Assembly (NCBI GenBank): GCA_040756415.1
Contig: JBFLYZ010000007.1
Coordinates: forward strand, 1-64,000
DNA: 64,000 nucleotides
Origin: JBFLYZ01 sp040756415
GTDB taxonomy: Bacteria; Bacteroidota; Bacteroidia; JADZBD01
Direction: 5' to 3'
In this document: positions 18,736 through 27,693 of the stretch, in pieces
How positions within the stretch are numbered: the stretch's first letter is position 1
Layout of the letters: each line of letters begins with the position of its first letter
Made by a program: the position numbers and the translations under genes
Notes under the pieces: generated by a model
Databases searched by the model: none
The model's input: only the letters and a program-made list of their open reading frames with translations
What the model was told of the DNA's origin: nothing

Positions 18736-19752
18736 TTACTCTACGTAATAATAGATCTCGGTAAGCACCTCGTAAGGGCTCTTCACGGTGGTGGGATCGG
18801 TGATATAAACATCCCAGGATTGACCCACCAGCTTCTTGTTATTATCGCTCGCCCACTTCTTAAGCAGAGAGTAGGCCTCATACGTCTCTTCATACGGGCC
18901 GTAGTGCAATGCGCAAACGACATTGCCCGGCCTGGTTGTCCAACCCCTGATCCTTCCCTCCGTCTTCTTCGGCATTTTGTCAACGTGTATGCCCGCTTCC
19001 AGCACGATAGGCTGTCCGTCAATTACGGTATCGCTGTGATAAATCGCAAAAGGCTGGCTGCCCATCTGCAGGCCTTCTTTCTTCATAAACTTGCCGATCT
19101 CTCCATACAATTCGCCCAGTTTGGGTCCTATCTCGGACATGGCCATAACCGTATCCCGGATGGTAAGAACAGGCACCGCTGACACGGTCCGCTCTTCGAT
19201 CTTTATCTCCGGTTTTTTCGGCTTGCTCTCGCTCAGCGTCTTGAGCCCAGCCAGCGACTTCTCGAAATCCGCGCCCAGCATCTTGTCCATATCCATGAAC
19301 AGCATCATCGGGCGGGCAAAGAAAGGAATATCCATATCCATATACGAAGTTACTTTCACGCCACCGGTCGTATCCTGGAACTTCCAGCCGCCTATGCTGG
19401 TGCCCATACCCTCGAACTCCAGGGTGGTCTCCACCAGCCTGTTCTCTTCTACCTTAGAGATCGTAAGCGAGCCCTTTCCTACCGAATCGTTCGCGCTTTC
19501 CCATTTATGCTTCGCGCCCAGGCCGCTTTCGGGACCTTCGTATTCCGATTTCATGCTGGGGTCGATCTTATCCCAGTAGCTCCACTGCTTCCATGTTTTC
19601 AGGTTGTTCACATTATCGAAAGCCGTCTTCGCGTCAGAATTAATGACCATCGAACGCTCTACATAGGAATGCGCGGGACCGATAAGGGCCAGCACAACGT
19701 AAATAACGACCAAGACAAGCAGCGTGATACCGAGTACTTTTAAGATCTTCAT
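18736..19752 (-). CDS. Membrane-anchored SRPBCC domain plus GyrI-like effector-binding domain protein
   Basis: 338 residues. One N-terminal membrane helix (MKILKVLGITLLVLVVIYVVLA) is followed by an SRPBCC/polyketide-cyclase-like domain (SYVERSMVINSDAKTAFD, about residues 24-180). A GyrI/AraC-effector-binding-like domain makes up the second half (RTVSAVPVLTIRDTVMAMSEIG, and CALHYGPYEETYEAYSLL near the C-terminus). Both folds bind small hydrophobic ligands. The fusion is known in Bacteroidota but its role is not established. The start at 19752 begins with the membrane helix and has a full promoter 21 nt upstream. It is divergent from the PorP/SprF-like gene. Confidence 0.82.
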   Translation of the reverse strand: MKILKVLGITLLVLVVIYVVLALIGPAHSYVERSMVINSDAKTAFDNVNNLKTWKQWSYWDKIDPSMKSEYEGPESGLGAKHKWESANDSVGKGSLTISKVEENRLVETTLEFEGMGTSIGGWKFQDTTGGVKVTSYMDMDIPFFARPMMLFMDMDKMLGADFEKSLAGLKTLSESKPKKPEIKIEERTVSAVPVLTIRDTVMAMSEIGPKLGELYGEIGKFMKKEGLQMGSQPFAIYHSDTVIDGQPIVLEAGIHVDKMPKKTEGRIRGWTTRPGNVVCALHYGPYEETYEAYSLLKKWASDNNKKLVGQSWDVYITDPTTVKSPYEVLTEIYYYVE

Positions 19753-19773
19753 GGGTTTTGTTTTTTGACGACC

Positions 19774-19804
19774 CAAAAGTATTAAAGATCCGGTACCTGG
19801 CAAA
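19774..19804 (-). promoter_or_regulatory. Promoter of the SRPBCC-GyrI gene
   Basis: On the minus strand, TTTG (complement of 19801-19804) and TACTTTTG (complement of 19774-19781) are exactly 19 nt apart, a full consensus match. The neighbouring plus-strand box starts 9 nt beyond it, so the two promoters are tightly packed. Confidence 0.75.
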
Positions 19805-19812
19805 TATTCATT

Positions 19813-19820
19813 TATCTTTG
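19813..19820 (+). promoter_or_regulatory. -7 box of the second PorP/SprF-like gene
   Basis: TATCTTTG matches the consensus and ends 9 nt before the ATG at 19830. No good -33 box is seen. It supports 19830 as the start. Confidence 0.55.
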
Positions 19821-19829
19821 AAGAACTCC

Positions 19830-20801
19830 ATGTTCCCGCGTATTCACACACTGGTATTCGGACTTTGCTTTTCAGGTCTCAGCGCACAGGTTTCCACGTT
19901 CAACCAGTACAACGCGCAGCTCGGACACATCAATCCCGCCTTTATTTCCAATGTCGACAAGGACAATGCTTCGCTGGTTACGCGCAGGCAATGGAAGAAC
20001 GACCGGTTGGGCTCCTGGATCTCGGAGGCCTCGGGCAACAAATTCCTGCCCAGGATCAACAGCAGCATCGGCCTGTTTGCCCACTATGGGTTCAACCTGA
20101 AAGGAAGTTATACGGCCAATGCTTACGGCCTGCAGTTTGCTTACAGGATACTTTTCCTGGAGCGCGTTTACCTTTGCGCGGGTTTCGGGGCCTGGTATTC
20201 GGCTTCTGAAACTGACGTGAACAATTACCATTACCTCTATGAACCTAAAAAGGATCATACCATCAACCCGGAAGAGCGCATAACCTCCTCTGCCTGGACC
20301 GGCAGCTTCGGCTTTGTCGTCCATGATCCCGTTAAATGGCATTACCTGGGCTTCAGCCTTCGTAACAGGCAGCTTTACGCCAATGTACCGTCTTCCGGCA
20401 AAAAAGTGACCCGCGAACCCGGTTTTTCCATACAGGGTCTTTACCGCCTGGATATTACCAGGAACTCGCTGGTTTTCTCCACCTTCATTTATGAACGCAC
20501 CGGGGCGCTGGCATACAGCATGGGGGATACCTCGCGCACTGTCCTGGAAAGGAGGCAGCATTACTTCTTTCTGCAGGAGAATTTACTTTTCGCCAAGTAT
20601 TTTATTATCGGGATAGGATACAAAGCATTCGCGGGCAATTACGGCATGCTGAACTGGCGCTTCACCCTTATCACCGGCCGGAATAAACGCCTGAGCCTGG
20701 GTTACAGCTTCGATACCAGGCGTTATATCCGTAATGACAAAATAAGATATAATTCGAGCCATGAGCTCAGCCTGCGTTATAAATTACCCTCAAAACAATG
20801 A
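19830..20801 (+). CDS. PorP/SprF family type IX secretion-associated outer-membrane protein
   Basis: 323 residues: a signal peptide ending in GLSAQ, then the family opening VSTFNQYNAQLGHINPAFISN, an RRQWKND segment and alternating barrel strands to the C-terminal SLRYKLPSK. Unlike the copy at 8221, no T9SS cargo gene is adjacent. Instead its stop overlaps the start of a DUF4139 gene (ATGA). The start at 19830 is chosen for the signal peptide and the TATCTTTG box just upstream; longer in-frame versions cross the promoter. Confidence 0.87.
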   Translation: MFPRIHTLVFGLCFSGLSAQVSTFNQYNAQLGHINPAFISNVDKDNASLVTRRQWKNDRLGSWISEASGNKFLPRINSSIGLFAHYGFNLKGSYTANAYGLQFAYRILFLERVYLCAGFGAWYSASETDVNNYHYLYEPKKDHTINPEERITSSAWTGSFGFVVHDPVKWHYLGFSLRNRQLYANVPSSGKKVTREPGFSIQGLYRLDITRNSLVFSTFIYERTGALAYSMGDTSRTVLERRQHYFFLQENLLFAKYFIIGIGYKAFAGNYGMLNWRFTLITGRNKRLSLGYSFDTRRYIRNDKIRYNSSHELSLRYKLPSKQ

Positions 20802-22420
20802 CTATGAAAAAGATCATTTTATCGCTCGCGCTTCTTTCTGCCTTCAGCCAACTGCCGGGCAACACACTAGCTGAAGAATCTGCCCCCGAGATCAAGGTGG
20901 CATCCAAGCCTTCGCTGGTCACCGTTTTCCTGACCGGGGCTGAGCTCCGCCATACGGCCCCTGTTACCGTACAGAAAGGAAAAAGCCTGGTGATCTTCAC
21001 CGGCCTGTCCTCCAAGCTCGATCCGGGCAGCATCATCGTGGACATAGAAAAAAAGAACATCGCCATCCTGTCGGTTTACAGCACAAACAATTTCCTTACC
21101 GTGGTTCCCGATAATCCCAAAACAAAGCCGATCCGGGATTCAATAGCGTTTACCGAAGACGCCCTGGCGGAGATAAAAGGCAAGATCGAATCGCTGACGA
21201 AGGAAAAGGAGCTGATGTATAAGAATGACGCTATTTTCGGAAAGGAGAAAGGCCTGCCCGCCTCGGAGGTGGAAAAGTCGGCCGATTTTTTCAGGAAGCG
21301 CACTATGGAAATCAATACCGATCTGTACAAGCTCTCCAAAGCGGAAACTACCCTTACCCTGCGGCTCGGCCTGCTGATGAAGCAGCTCAACGAACTGAAC
21401 TCGAAGATCAACCCGCCCAGCTCCGAAGTATCGGTGCTGGTGCTGGCCGGGGAGAACATTACATCGACCTTTGAACTGAAGTACAGGGTGGCTGATGCCG
21501 GATGGGAGCCCAAGTACGACATCCGCGTAGAATCCATCAATAAGCCGGTAGATCTCTTTTACCGGGCCAATATCTTTAACAATACGGGCGTGGATTGGGT
21601 GGACGTGAAGCTGAAGCTATCCACGGCCGATCCCATGCAGGGCGCTCAATACCCTAAAATGGAGCAATGGAACCTGGTCACGGGCGGATACAATGCCCAG
21701 CAGGGTGCCTACCAGCAATCGCAGATGAAACAACTAAAGGAACAGAACAAGAAGGTGGACTTTAAGACCGTGGAGGTAGATGAGCTAAGCGCGGAGTTCG
21801 ACATCGAACAGCCTTACTCCATACCTTCCGACAGCAAGCCCTACCTCGTGGATGTAAACAACAAATCGCTATCTGCCAAATACGAATATATCAGCGTCCC
21901 GAAAATGGATAAGGACGCTTTCCTGGTGGCGAAGGTGGTCGGCTGGAATGAGCTGAACCTCGTGTCGGGTAATGCCAGCGTTTATTTCAACGGCACCTAC
22001 ATAGGCCAGTCGAAGATCAGCGTGGTGGAGATCTCCGACACGCTGGAGCTTTCACTCGGCCGCGACAGCAAGGTGGCCATAGCGCGCGTTAAGAAATCGG
22101 AGGTGAACCAGCACCAGATTATCGGCAATTACGAAAAGGAGGTCTTTAAATACGAGATCACCGTGAAGAACAACCGCGATATACCGGTTAACATCACCAT
22201 CCGGGACCAGGTGCCACTCGAGAACGACTCGCGCATTTCGATCAGCTTTTCCGAGTTATCGGATGGGGTCTATAATAAATCGAACGGTGAGGTGTCCTGG
22301 AACCTGACGCTTCAGCCGGGAGAAACCAAAAAGATCACTTTCAATTTCTCCGTCAAATACCCCAAGGAGTTCGCGGCCAAAAAGAAAAAGTTCAGGACGG
22401 TTTCGGCTCCTTCTTTCTGA
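20798..22420 (+). CDS. DUF4139 (mucoidy-inhibitor-like) family protein
   Basis: 540 residues: a signal peptide (MKKIILSLALLSAFSQLPGNTLA), an N-terminal DUF4140-like domain (TVFLTGAELRHTAPVTVQKG), and a long coiled region (about 110-200). The DUF4139 beta-rich domain follows, containing LKYRVADAGWEPKYDIR, DVKLKLSTADP and a C-terminal NFSVKYPKEF segment. The family is named after MuiA of Mycobacterium-like and Pseudomonas-like systems; its biochemical role is unknown, and an envelope location is likely. ATG 20798 overlaps the preceding stop; a second ATG at 20804 is equally plausible. Confidence 0.85.
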   Translation: MTMKKIILSLALLSAFSQLPGNTLAEESAPEIKVASKPSLVTVFLTGAELRHTAPVTVQKGKSLVIFTGLSSKLDPGSIIVDIEKKNIAILSVYSTNNFLTVVPDNPKTKPIRDSIAFTEDALAEIKGKIESLTKEKELMYKNDAIFGKEKGLPASEVEKSADFFRKRTMEINTDLYKLSKAETTLTLRLGLLMKQLNELNSKINPPSSEVSVLVLAGENITSTFELKYRVADAGWEPKYDIRVESINKPVDLFYRANIFNNTGVDWVDVKLKLSTADPMQGAQYPKMEQWNLVTGGYNAQQGAYQQSQMKQLKEQNKKVDFKTVEVDELSAEFDIEQPYSIPSDSKPYLVDVNNKSLSAKYEYISVPKMDKDAFLVAKVVGWNELNLVSGNASVYFNGTYIGQSKISVVEISDTLELSLGRDSKVAIARVKKSEVNQHQIIGNYEKEVFKYEITVKNNRDIPVNITIRDQVPLENDSRISISFSELSDGVYNKSNGEVSWNLTLQPGETKKITFNFSVKYPKEFAAKKKKFRTVSAPSF

Positions 22421-22505
22421 GCCGCAGGAGGAACGGTTGATAAACGGGAGGGCAAAAACTTGCTTTTTCGCCTAATTTCATTAGTTTAGCCATCCCTTTA
22501 TAAGC

Positions 22506-23528
22506 ATGACCAGGACTTTCGCACACGTAGCCCTTACGGCCATTGTTTTCATTGCCTGTTCTGTTTCGGCAAAAGCGTTCAGGCATCCGGGCGACACTCT
22601 GCCTCCCAGGCTGGTGACCGACCTGCAGGGCGGCTGCTATGAAGGCGGCTCGGTGATCGAGAACATGACCAACGAGCAGCTTGTCAGGCTCATTGATTTT
22701 TTGTTCGAGCTCGACTCCATTCCCATGGACCTGGTGGATGAGATCACCCGCGTGGTCAAATCGCGGGCTCCGAAGACCACAGAACCGCTTACAGCCGACC
22801 TGATCGACAATATGTTCGAGCAGGACTCCCTGCCGGCCATGAAATATTATTCCGTGTGGGATACGAAGAACACCGTGCCGGTGTTCGACCTGCTTACCAA
22901 GAACGACACCTCCTTCATACTCGAGCTCACCGGCAAGTACGGGAAATACACGCATCCCTTTTCAGGCCTGGTCACTTCCAACTATGGCTGGCGCGACAGC
23001 TCCATGCACAATGGCATTGACATTGACCTGAACAAGGGCGACCCGGTGGTGGCCGCCTTCGATGGCATGGTTCGCATCGCTCAGCGGGCGGGCAATTACG
23101 GCAACGTGGTCATTATCCGCCACTGGAACGGGCTGGAAACCGTATACGGGCACCTGTCAAAAATAAAAGTAAAGCCCGGGCAGATCGTAAAATCAGGAGA
23201 AGTGATCGGCCTTGGGGGCAGCACCGGCCGCTCGACCGGCTCGCACCTGCATTTCGAAGTGCGTTTCAAAGGGGTGGCCATTAATCCCAGGTACCTCATC
23301 TCCTTTAAAAAGGAAGAGCTGGTGGGCGAGGTGGTGGTGCTGAAAAAGACCAAATGGGGCATGAGTGCCTACCCGCTCAACGCCAAAATGTATACGGTAG
23401 AAAAAGGCGACACCCTGTTCGAGATCGCCAAACGCTTCGGCACCACCACCAAGCACCTCCGCGAGCTCAATGGCGTTCAGGGCAAGTACATGCACCTGCG
23501 CGTGGGAGCGCAGATCCGCATCGAGTGA
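22506..23528 (+). CDS. M23-family (LytM) peptidase with C-terminal LysM domain
   Basis: 340 residues: a signal peptide (to about 24), a linker region, then the LytM zinc peptidase domain with HNGIDIDL (about 167-174), YGHLS and GSHLHFEV, which together supply the zinc and catalytic histidines. A LysM repeat (YTVEKGDTLFEIAKRFG to VGAQIRIE, about 297-340) binds peptidoglycan. It probably cleaves peptide cross-links in the cell wall, or activates an amidase. All metal ligands are present, so it looks active. A weak promoter-like TAGTTTAG lies upstream. Its stop abuts that of the convergent helicase with no gap. Confidence 0.9.
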   Translation: MTRTFAHVALTAIVFIACSVSAKAFRHPGDTLPPRLVTDLQGGCYEGGSVIENMTNEQLVRLIDFLFELDSIPMDLVDEITRVVKSRAPKTTEPLTADLIDNMFEQDSLPAMKYYSVWDTKNTVPVFDLLTKNDTSFILELTGKYGKYTHPFSGLVTSNYGWRDSSMHNGIDIDLNKGDPVVAAFDGMVRIAQRAGNYGNVVIIRHWNGLETVYGHLSKIKVKPGQIVKSGEVIGLGGSTGRSTGSHLHFEVRFKGVAINPRYLISFKKEELVGEVVVLKKTKWGMSAYPLNAKMYTVEKGDTLFEIAKRFGTTTKHLRELNGVQGKYMHLRVGAQIRIE

Positions 23529-25223
23529 TCAGCGTTTATAGAACTTCTTTTTCCTGTGCTCGCCCCCTCCGTAGTTCTTTTCCCTGAAAAACTTTTTGCG
23601 CTCGCTGCGGCCGCCACCGGCATTCCTGTTTCCCGACAGCTCTACCTTCACTTTCCTGCCCCGGTAGGTCACATCCTTGAAGGCTGACTGAAGTATGTCC
23701 TCCAGCTCGCTCTCAACTTCGAAAAAAGAAAAGCTGTGCTTCAGCTCTATGCGGCCAATGTTGGAACCTTCCAGGTTGGTGGTATCGCAGATAAAGCGCA
23801 GGAGCTGCCCTTTATCGAGGCCGTCCATCAGGCCCACACTGATAAAAAAGCGCGAATGCTGCTTGCCGTCATGGCTTTGCCGCTCTACGGACCGGTGCTC
23901 CACGTTGAGGTCGGGAGCGTTTTTATAATAGGTCAGGAAGCGGTTGAACTCATCTGAAACAAAGCGCTTGATCAGCTCTTCCTTGCTCAGGTCCTTCAAC
24001 TGCTCGTATATCTTCGGGAGGTATTGGGCGATCTCCGTCTCGTTCACTTCCACATCGTGTATCTTTTCTACCAGCGCGAAAAGCTGCTTTTCGCACACCT
24101 CGTAGCCGTTCGGGACCTTTTCCCTGCGGAACTTCTTGCCTATCATCCGCTCGATCTCGTGTATGCGCCCGATCTCCTTCAGGTTAAGAATGACTACCGA
24201 AATACCGTACTTGCCCGCGCGGGCCGTGCGGCCGCTGCGGTGCGTATAGTTCTCGATCTCATCGGGCAGGTTATAGTTGATCACATGCGTTACGTCATCC
24301 ACATCGATGCCGCGGGCCGCCACATCGGTGGCCACCAGCATCTGCACCTGCCTGTTGCGGAAACGCTTCATCACGATATCGCGCTGCTGCTGCGAAAGGT
24401 CGCCATGCAGGGAATCTGCGCTGTACCCATCGCGGATCAGCTTATCGGCCACCTCCTGGGTCTCGATCTTGGTGCGGCAGAAAATAATGCCGAATATATC
24501 GGGGTAAAAATCCACGATACGCTTCAGGGCATTGTACCGGTCGCGCGAATGCACGGCATAATACACGTGCTCGATATTGGTGGCGCCCTGGTTGCGTTTG
24601 CCCACCGTTATCTGCAGGGGCTCGTTCATGTAATTGCGGGCTATGCGCTCCACCTCTTTGGGCATGGTAGCCGAAAAAAGGCAGGTGGCCTTCTCTGCAG
24701 GCGTTTCGGAAAGTATGGTGTCCAGGTCCTCCTTGAACCCCATATTCAGCATTTCATCCGCCTCATCGAGCACAACAAAATTGATGGTCGACAGGTTGAT
24801 GCCTTTGCGCGAGATCATATCCACCATTCTGCCCGGTGTGCCTACCACGATCTGCGCCCCTCTTTTCACGTCCTTTAGCTGGTTTCCGATGCTGGCGCCC
24901 CCGTAGATGGCTACGATGTTGGCGTGCTCGATATACTTGGCGAAGTTCCTCAGGTCGTTGGTGATCTGGAGGCAGAGCTCGCGCGTGGGACACAGGATCA
25001 GGGCCTGCGTGTGGCGGGATCTGAAATCTACCTTATGAATAAGGGGCAGGCCGAAAGCTGCCGTTTTGCCCGTGCCGGTCTGAGCCAGGGCTACCACATC
25101 CTTATTATCGTTCAGGATGGCCGGTATGGCCTGCTCCTGGATGGGCGTAGGGCTCTCAAAGCCCAGCTCGGAAATAGCTTTACTGATTGCCGGGCTCAGC
25201 CCGAGCGTCTCGAATTTGTTCAT
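23529..25223 (-). CDS. DEAD-box RNA helicase with DbpA-type RNA-binding domain
   Basis: 564 residues with the full motif set: Q motif (GFESPTPIQEQAI), AQTGTGKT, PTREL, DEAD, SAT and HRSGRTARAG. A DbpA/CsdA-like RNA-binding domain follows (ISVGLMDGLDKGQLLRFICD, about residues 450-525), then a basic Gly/Arg/Lys tail ending KKKFYKR. Such proteins remodel RNA during ribosome assembly, mRNA decay or cold adaptation. A TATCTTTG promoter box lies about 155 nt upstream of the ATG, so the gene has a long leader with a stable hairpin, in contrast to its neighbours. It is divergent from the cystathionine beta-synthase gene. Confidence 0.93.
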   Translation of the reverse strand: MNKFETLGLSPAISKAISELGFESPTPIQEQAIPAILNDNKDVVALAQTGTGKTAAFGLPLIHKVDFRSRHTQALILCPTRELCLQITNDLRNFAKYIEHANIVAIYGGASIGNQLKDVKRGAQIVVGTPGRMVDMISRKGINLSTINFVVLDEADEMLNMGFKEDLDTILSETPAEKATCLFSATMPKEVERIARNYMNEPLQITVGKRNQGATNIEHVYYAVHSRDRYNALKRIVDFYPDIFGIIFCRTKIETQEVADKLIRDGYSADSLHGDLSQQQRDIVMKRFRNRQVQMLVATDVAARGIDVDDVTHVINYNLPDEIENYTHRSGRTARAGKYGISVVILNLKEIGRIHEIERMIGKKFRREKVPNGYEVCEKQLFALVEKIHDVEVNETEIAQYLPKIYEQLKDLSKEELIKRFVSDEFNRFLTYYKNAPDLNVEHRSVERQSHDGKQHSRFFISVGLMDGLDKGQLLRFICDTTNLEGSNIGRIELKHSFSFFEVESELEDILQSAFKDVTYRGRKVKVELSGNRNAGGGRSERKKFFREKNYGGGEHRKKKFYKR

Positions 25224-25386
25224 TTACGTTTTTAATTAGGTCATACTCGCATCTTAGAAGGAACCTGTACAATGCGAGGACAACTTGCCTGCCGGTTCGA
25301 TCCGAAGGATTCCCTTGGAGCAGGCAGGTTTGTAAGAGCGTAATCGCGGTAGGCTGCTTAAAGATGTATTATCGGCTGCAAAGATA
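25224..25386 (-). promoter_or_regulatory. Promoter and long structured 5' leader of the DEAD-box helicase gene
   Basis: On the minus strand a TATCTTTG box (complement of 25379-25386) is followed by about 150 nt before the helicase ATG. The leader contains a CCTGCCTGC/GCAGGCAAG hairpin (about 25288-25327) enclosing an AATCCTTCGGATC-like mini-hairpin. No ORF of useful length is seen in it. A structured leader in front of a DEAD-box gene suggests temperature- or helicase-dependent autoregulation; that role is inferred. Confidence 0.5.
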
Positions 25387-25461
25387 CAGCTAATAAGCGA
25401 GCTAAAAACGAAAATAAATCTTCGCGCTAAAATCATAACTTCGCGTGCAAAATACCACTGT

Positions 25462-26835
25462 ATGGCCAAGAAAAAGATCTGCGATACCATATTGGACACC
25501 ATCGGCAATACGCCCATGATACGCGTGAACAGGCTGGCCAAGGACATACCGGCCGAAGTGCTCATCAAGCTCGAAACGTTCAACCCGGGCAACTCGATCA
25601 AAGACCGAATGGCCCTGAAGATGATAGAGGATGCCGAGAAGGACGGCCGGCTGAAGCCGGGCGGAACCATCATCGAAGGCACTTCGGGCAATACGGGCAT
25701 GGGACTGGCCATTGCCGCGGTGATCAAAGGATACAAATGCATTTTTACTTCTACGGATAAGCAATCGAAAGAAAAGTTCGATGCCCTGCGCGCCTTTGGC
25801 GCTGAGGTGATCGTGTGCCCCACCAACGTGGAGCCGGAAGATCCCCGCTCTTACTATTCCGTTTCATCGCGCCTGATCAACGAGGTGCCGAATTCCTGGA
25901 AGCCTAACCAGTACGACAATCCATCCAACGCCATCGCGCATTACGAAAGCACCGGCCCCGAGATATGGGACCAGACCGATGGAAGGATCACTCACCTGGT
26001 GGTAGGCGTAGGCACGGGCGGCACCATATGCGGTGTGGCCAAATACCTGAAAGAGAAGAACCCGAAGATACAGGTGCTGGGCATAGATACTTACGGATCG
26101 GTCTTCAAGAAGTATAAGGAAACGGGTGTCTTTGATAAGAACGAGATCTACCCCTATATCACCGAAGGCATAGGCGAGGATTTCCTCCCTCAGAACGTGA
26201 ACTTCGACCTGATCGATCATTTTGAAAAAGTTACGGATAAGGATGCGGCCATTATGACCCGCGAGATCGCCCGGCAGGAGGCCATATTTGCCGGCAACTC
26301 GGCTGGCGCTGCCATGGCGGGCCTGCTGCAGATGAAGGACCGCTTCAAGAAAGGCGATGTGGTGGTGGTGATCTTCCACGACCACGGCACCCGCTACCTC
26401 GGCAAAATGTATAATGACGAGTGGATGCGCGAGAAAGGCTTTTTCGATAAAAAAGGACTGACGGCCAAAGACCTGGTATCATCGCAGAAGAGAAAACTTA
26501 TCGCGCTGGAAGTGAACGACACCATCGAAAGCGCGGTGAAGCTCATGAGCGAGAATGATTTTTCACAGCTCCCGGTAACGCGCGAAGGAAGGATAGTGGG
26601 CTCGCTGAGCGAGCGCCACCTCTACAACCAGGTGGTGAAGAACCCGGAGATAAGGAAACAGGCCATCGGCACCATCATGCAGCCGGCCTTCCCCTTCGTG
26701 GATATCTCCGCACCGATCGATTCGCTGGCGCAGATGATCACAGGCGATAACATTGCCGTGCTGGTGCGCGATTTCAAAACTGACGAGACCTTTATCATTA
26801 CCCGCTACGATATCATCAATGCGCTGACGAAATAG
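25462..26835 (+). CDS. Cystathionine beta-synthase (PLP-dependent, with CBS domain pair)
   Basis: 457 residues. The PLP fold-II domain has the Schiff-base lysine in NPGNSIKDRMA (about 38-48), the substrate loop EGTSGNTGMG (about 72-81) and the phosphate loop GVGTGGTICG. A linker is followed by two CBS motifs (about 335-457). It condenses serine or O-acetylserine-type substrates with homocysteine or sulfide in the cytoplasm. The CBS pair favours cystathionine beta-synthase over plain cysteine synthase, but activity could be either. A near-consensus TAACTTCG lies at 25436-25443. The next gene's GTG overlaps its TAG by one base. Confidence 0.9.
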   Translation: MAKKKICDTILDTIGNTPMIRVNRLAKDIPAEVLIKLETFNPGNSIKDRMALKMIEDAEKDGRLKPGGTIIEGTSGNTGMGLAIAAVIKGYKCIFTSTDKQSKEKFDALRAFGAEVIVCPTNVEPEDPRSYYSVSSRLINEVPNSWKPNQYDNPSNAIAHYESTGPEIWDQTDGRITHLVVGVGTGGTICGVAKYLKEKNPKIQVLGIDTYGSVFKKYKETGVFDKNEIYPYITEGIGEDFLPQNVNFDLIDHFEKVTDKDAAIMTREIARQEAIFAGNSAGAAMAGLLQMKDRFKKGDVVVVIFHDHGTRYLGKMYNDEWMREKGFFDKKGLTAKDLVSSQKRKLIALEVNDTIESAVKLMSENDFSQLPVTREGRIVGSLSERHLYNQVVKNPEIRKQAIGTIMQPAFPFVDISAPIDSLAQMITGDNIAVLVRDFKTDETFIITRYDIINALTK

Positions 26836-27614
26836 TGGCCCGCTTCATTGACCAGCTTAACCGGGAAGTGGTCCTTGAAAAAAAACCGTCAAGGATCGTT
26901 TCGCTCGTTCCTTCGCAAACCGAATTGCTCCATGACCTGGGCCTGGAAAATGAGGTGGTGGGAATAACGAAATTCTGCATACACCCCGAAACGTGGTACC
27001 GCTCCAAGACCCGGGTAGGAGGCACCAAAAAACTGGACCTGGAGAAAATAAGGGCCCTGCAGCCCGACCTGATCATTGGCAACAAAGAGGAGAACGAGGA
27101 GGGCCAGGTGCGCGCGCTGATGCAGGAATACCGGGTTTGGATGAGCGACATCCGTACGCTGGATGAGGCCTGCGGCATGATCAGGAGCATCGGCAGTATC
27201 ACCGGCCGGGAAAAGGAAGCCGATCGCATGGTCAGCTCCATCCGGAAGGGTTTCTCGGACCTGGTGCCCGATACGCGTAAGCTCCGTACCGCCTACCTGA
27301 TCTGGAACGATCCCATTATGGTGGCGGCAAAAGGTACATTCATTGATGACCTGCTTTCGCGCTGCGGGCTGGAGAATGTTTTTTCCGCTTCGCGCTACCC
27401 CGAAACAAGCGAGGAGGAATTGAAAGAGCGGGCTCCTGAGCTGATCTTATTATCCTCCGAGCCCTTTCCCTTCAAAGAAAAGCACGTAACCCGCTTCGCC
27501 CAGCTTTGCCCGGGTTCAAAGGTGGTCCTGGCGGATGGGGAAATGTTCTCCTGGTACGGCTCGCGCCTGCTCCAGGCCCCACCTTACCTGGGCGGATTGC
27601 TCACGCAACTGTAA
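26835..27614 (+). CDS. Helical-backbone metal receptor / cobalamin-binding-like protein (BtuF fold), no signal peptide
   Basis: 259 residues resembling periplasmic BtuF/FecB-like binding proteins: RIVSLVPSQTELLHDLGLENEVVGIT (about 20-45), then KKLDLEKIRALQPDLIIGNKEEN and a C-terminal lobe with DGEMFSWYGSRLL. The usual signal peptide or lipobox is absent: the protein starts MARFIDQLNREVVLEKKPSR. It is therefore probably cytoplasmic, unless exported by another route. GTG 26835 overlaps the stop of the synthase by one base, implying translational coupling. No transporter permease or ATPase is adjacent. Ligand (corrinoid, heme or metal chelate) unknown. Confidence 0.82.
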   Translation: MARFIDQLNREVVLEKKPSRIVSLVPSQTELLHDLGLENEVVGITKFCIHPETWYRSKTRVGGTKKLDLEKIRALQPDLIIGNKEENEEGQVRALMQEYRVWMSDIRTLDEACGMIRSIGSITGREKEADRMVSSIRKGFSDLVPDTRKLRTAYLIWNDPIMVAAKGTFIDDLLSRCGLENVFSASRYPETSEEELKERAPELILLSSEPFPFKEKHVTRFAQLCPGSKVVLADGEMFSWYGSRLLQAPPYLGGLLTQL

Positions 27615-27675
27615 GCAACCTTTCCCGGTCTGCCACGTCAAAAGAGATGATATCCCGCAGGGGAATTCTTTTTAT

Positions 27676-27683
27676 TAGTTTTG
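27676..27683 (+). promoter_or_regulatory. -7 box of the patatin-barrel gene
   Basis: TAGTTTTG matches the consensus. It ends 1 nt before the first ATG (27685) and 10 nt before the second (27694). Transcription would probably begin at or after the first ATG, favouring 27694. Confidence 0.5.
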
Positions 27684-27693
27684 TATGGATAGC

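Noticed and set aside
23522..23535. Zero-gap junction of the M23 and helicase genes considered as a fusion or overlap
   Set aside because: The genes are convergent, each with its own stop codon; they simply meet tail to tail.
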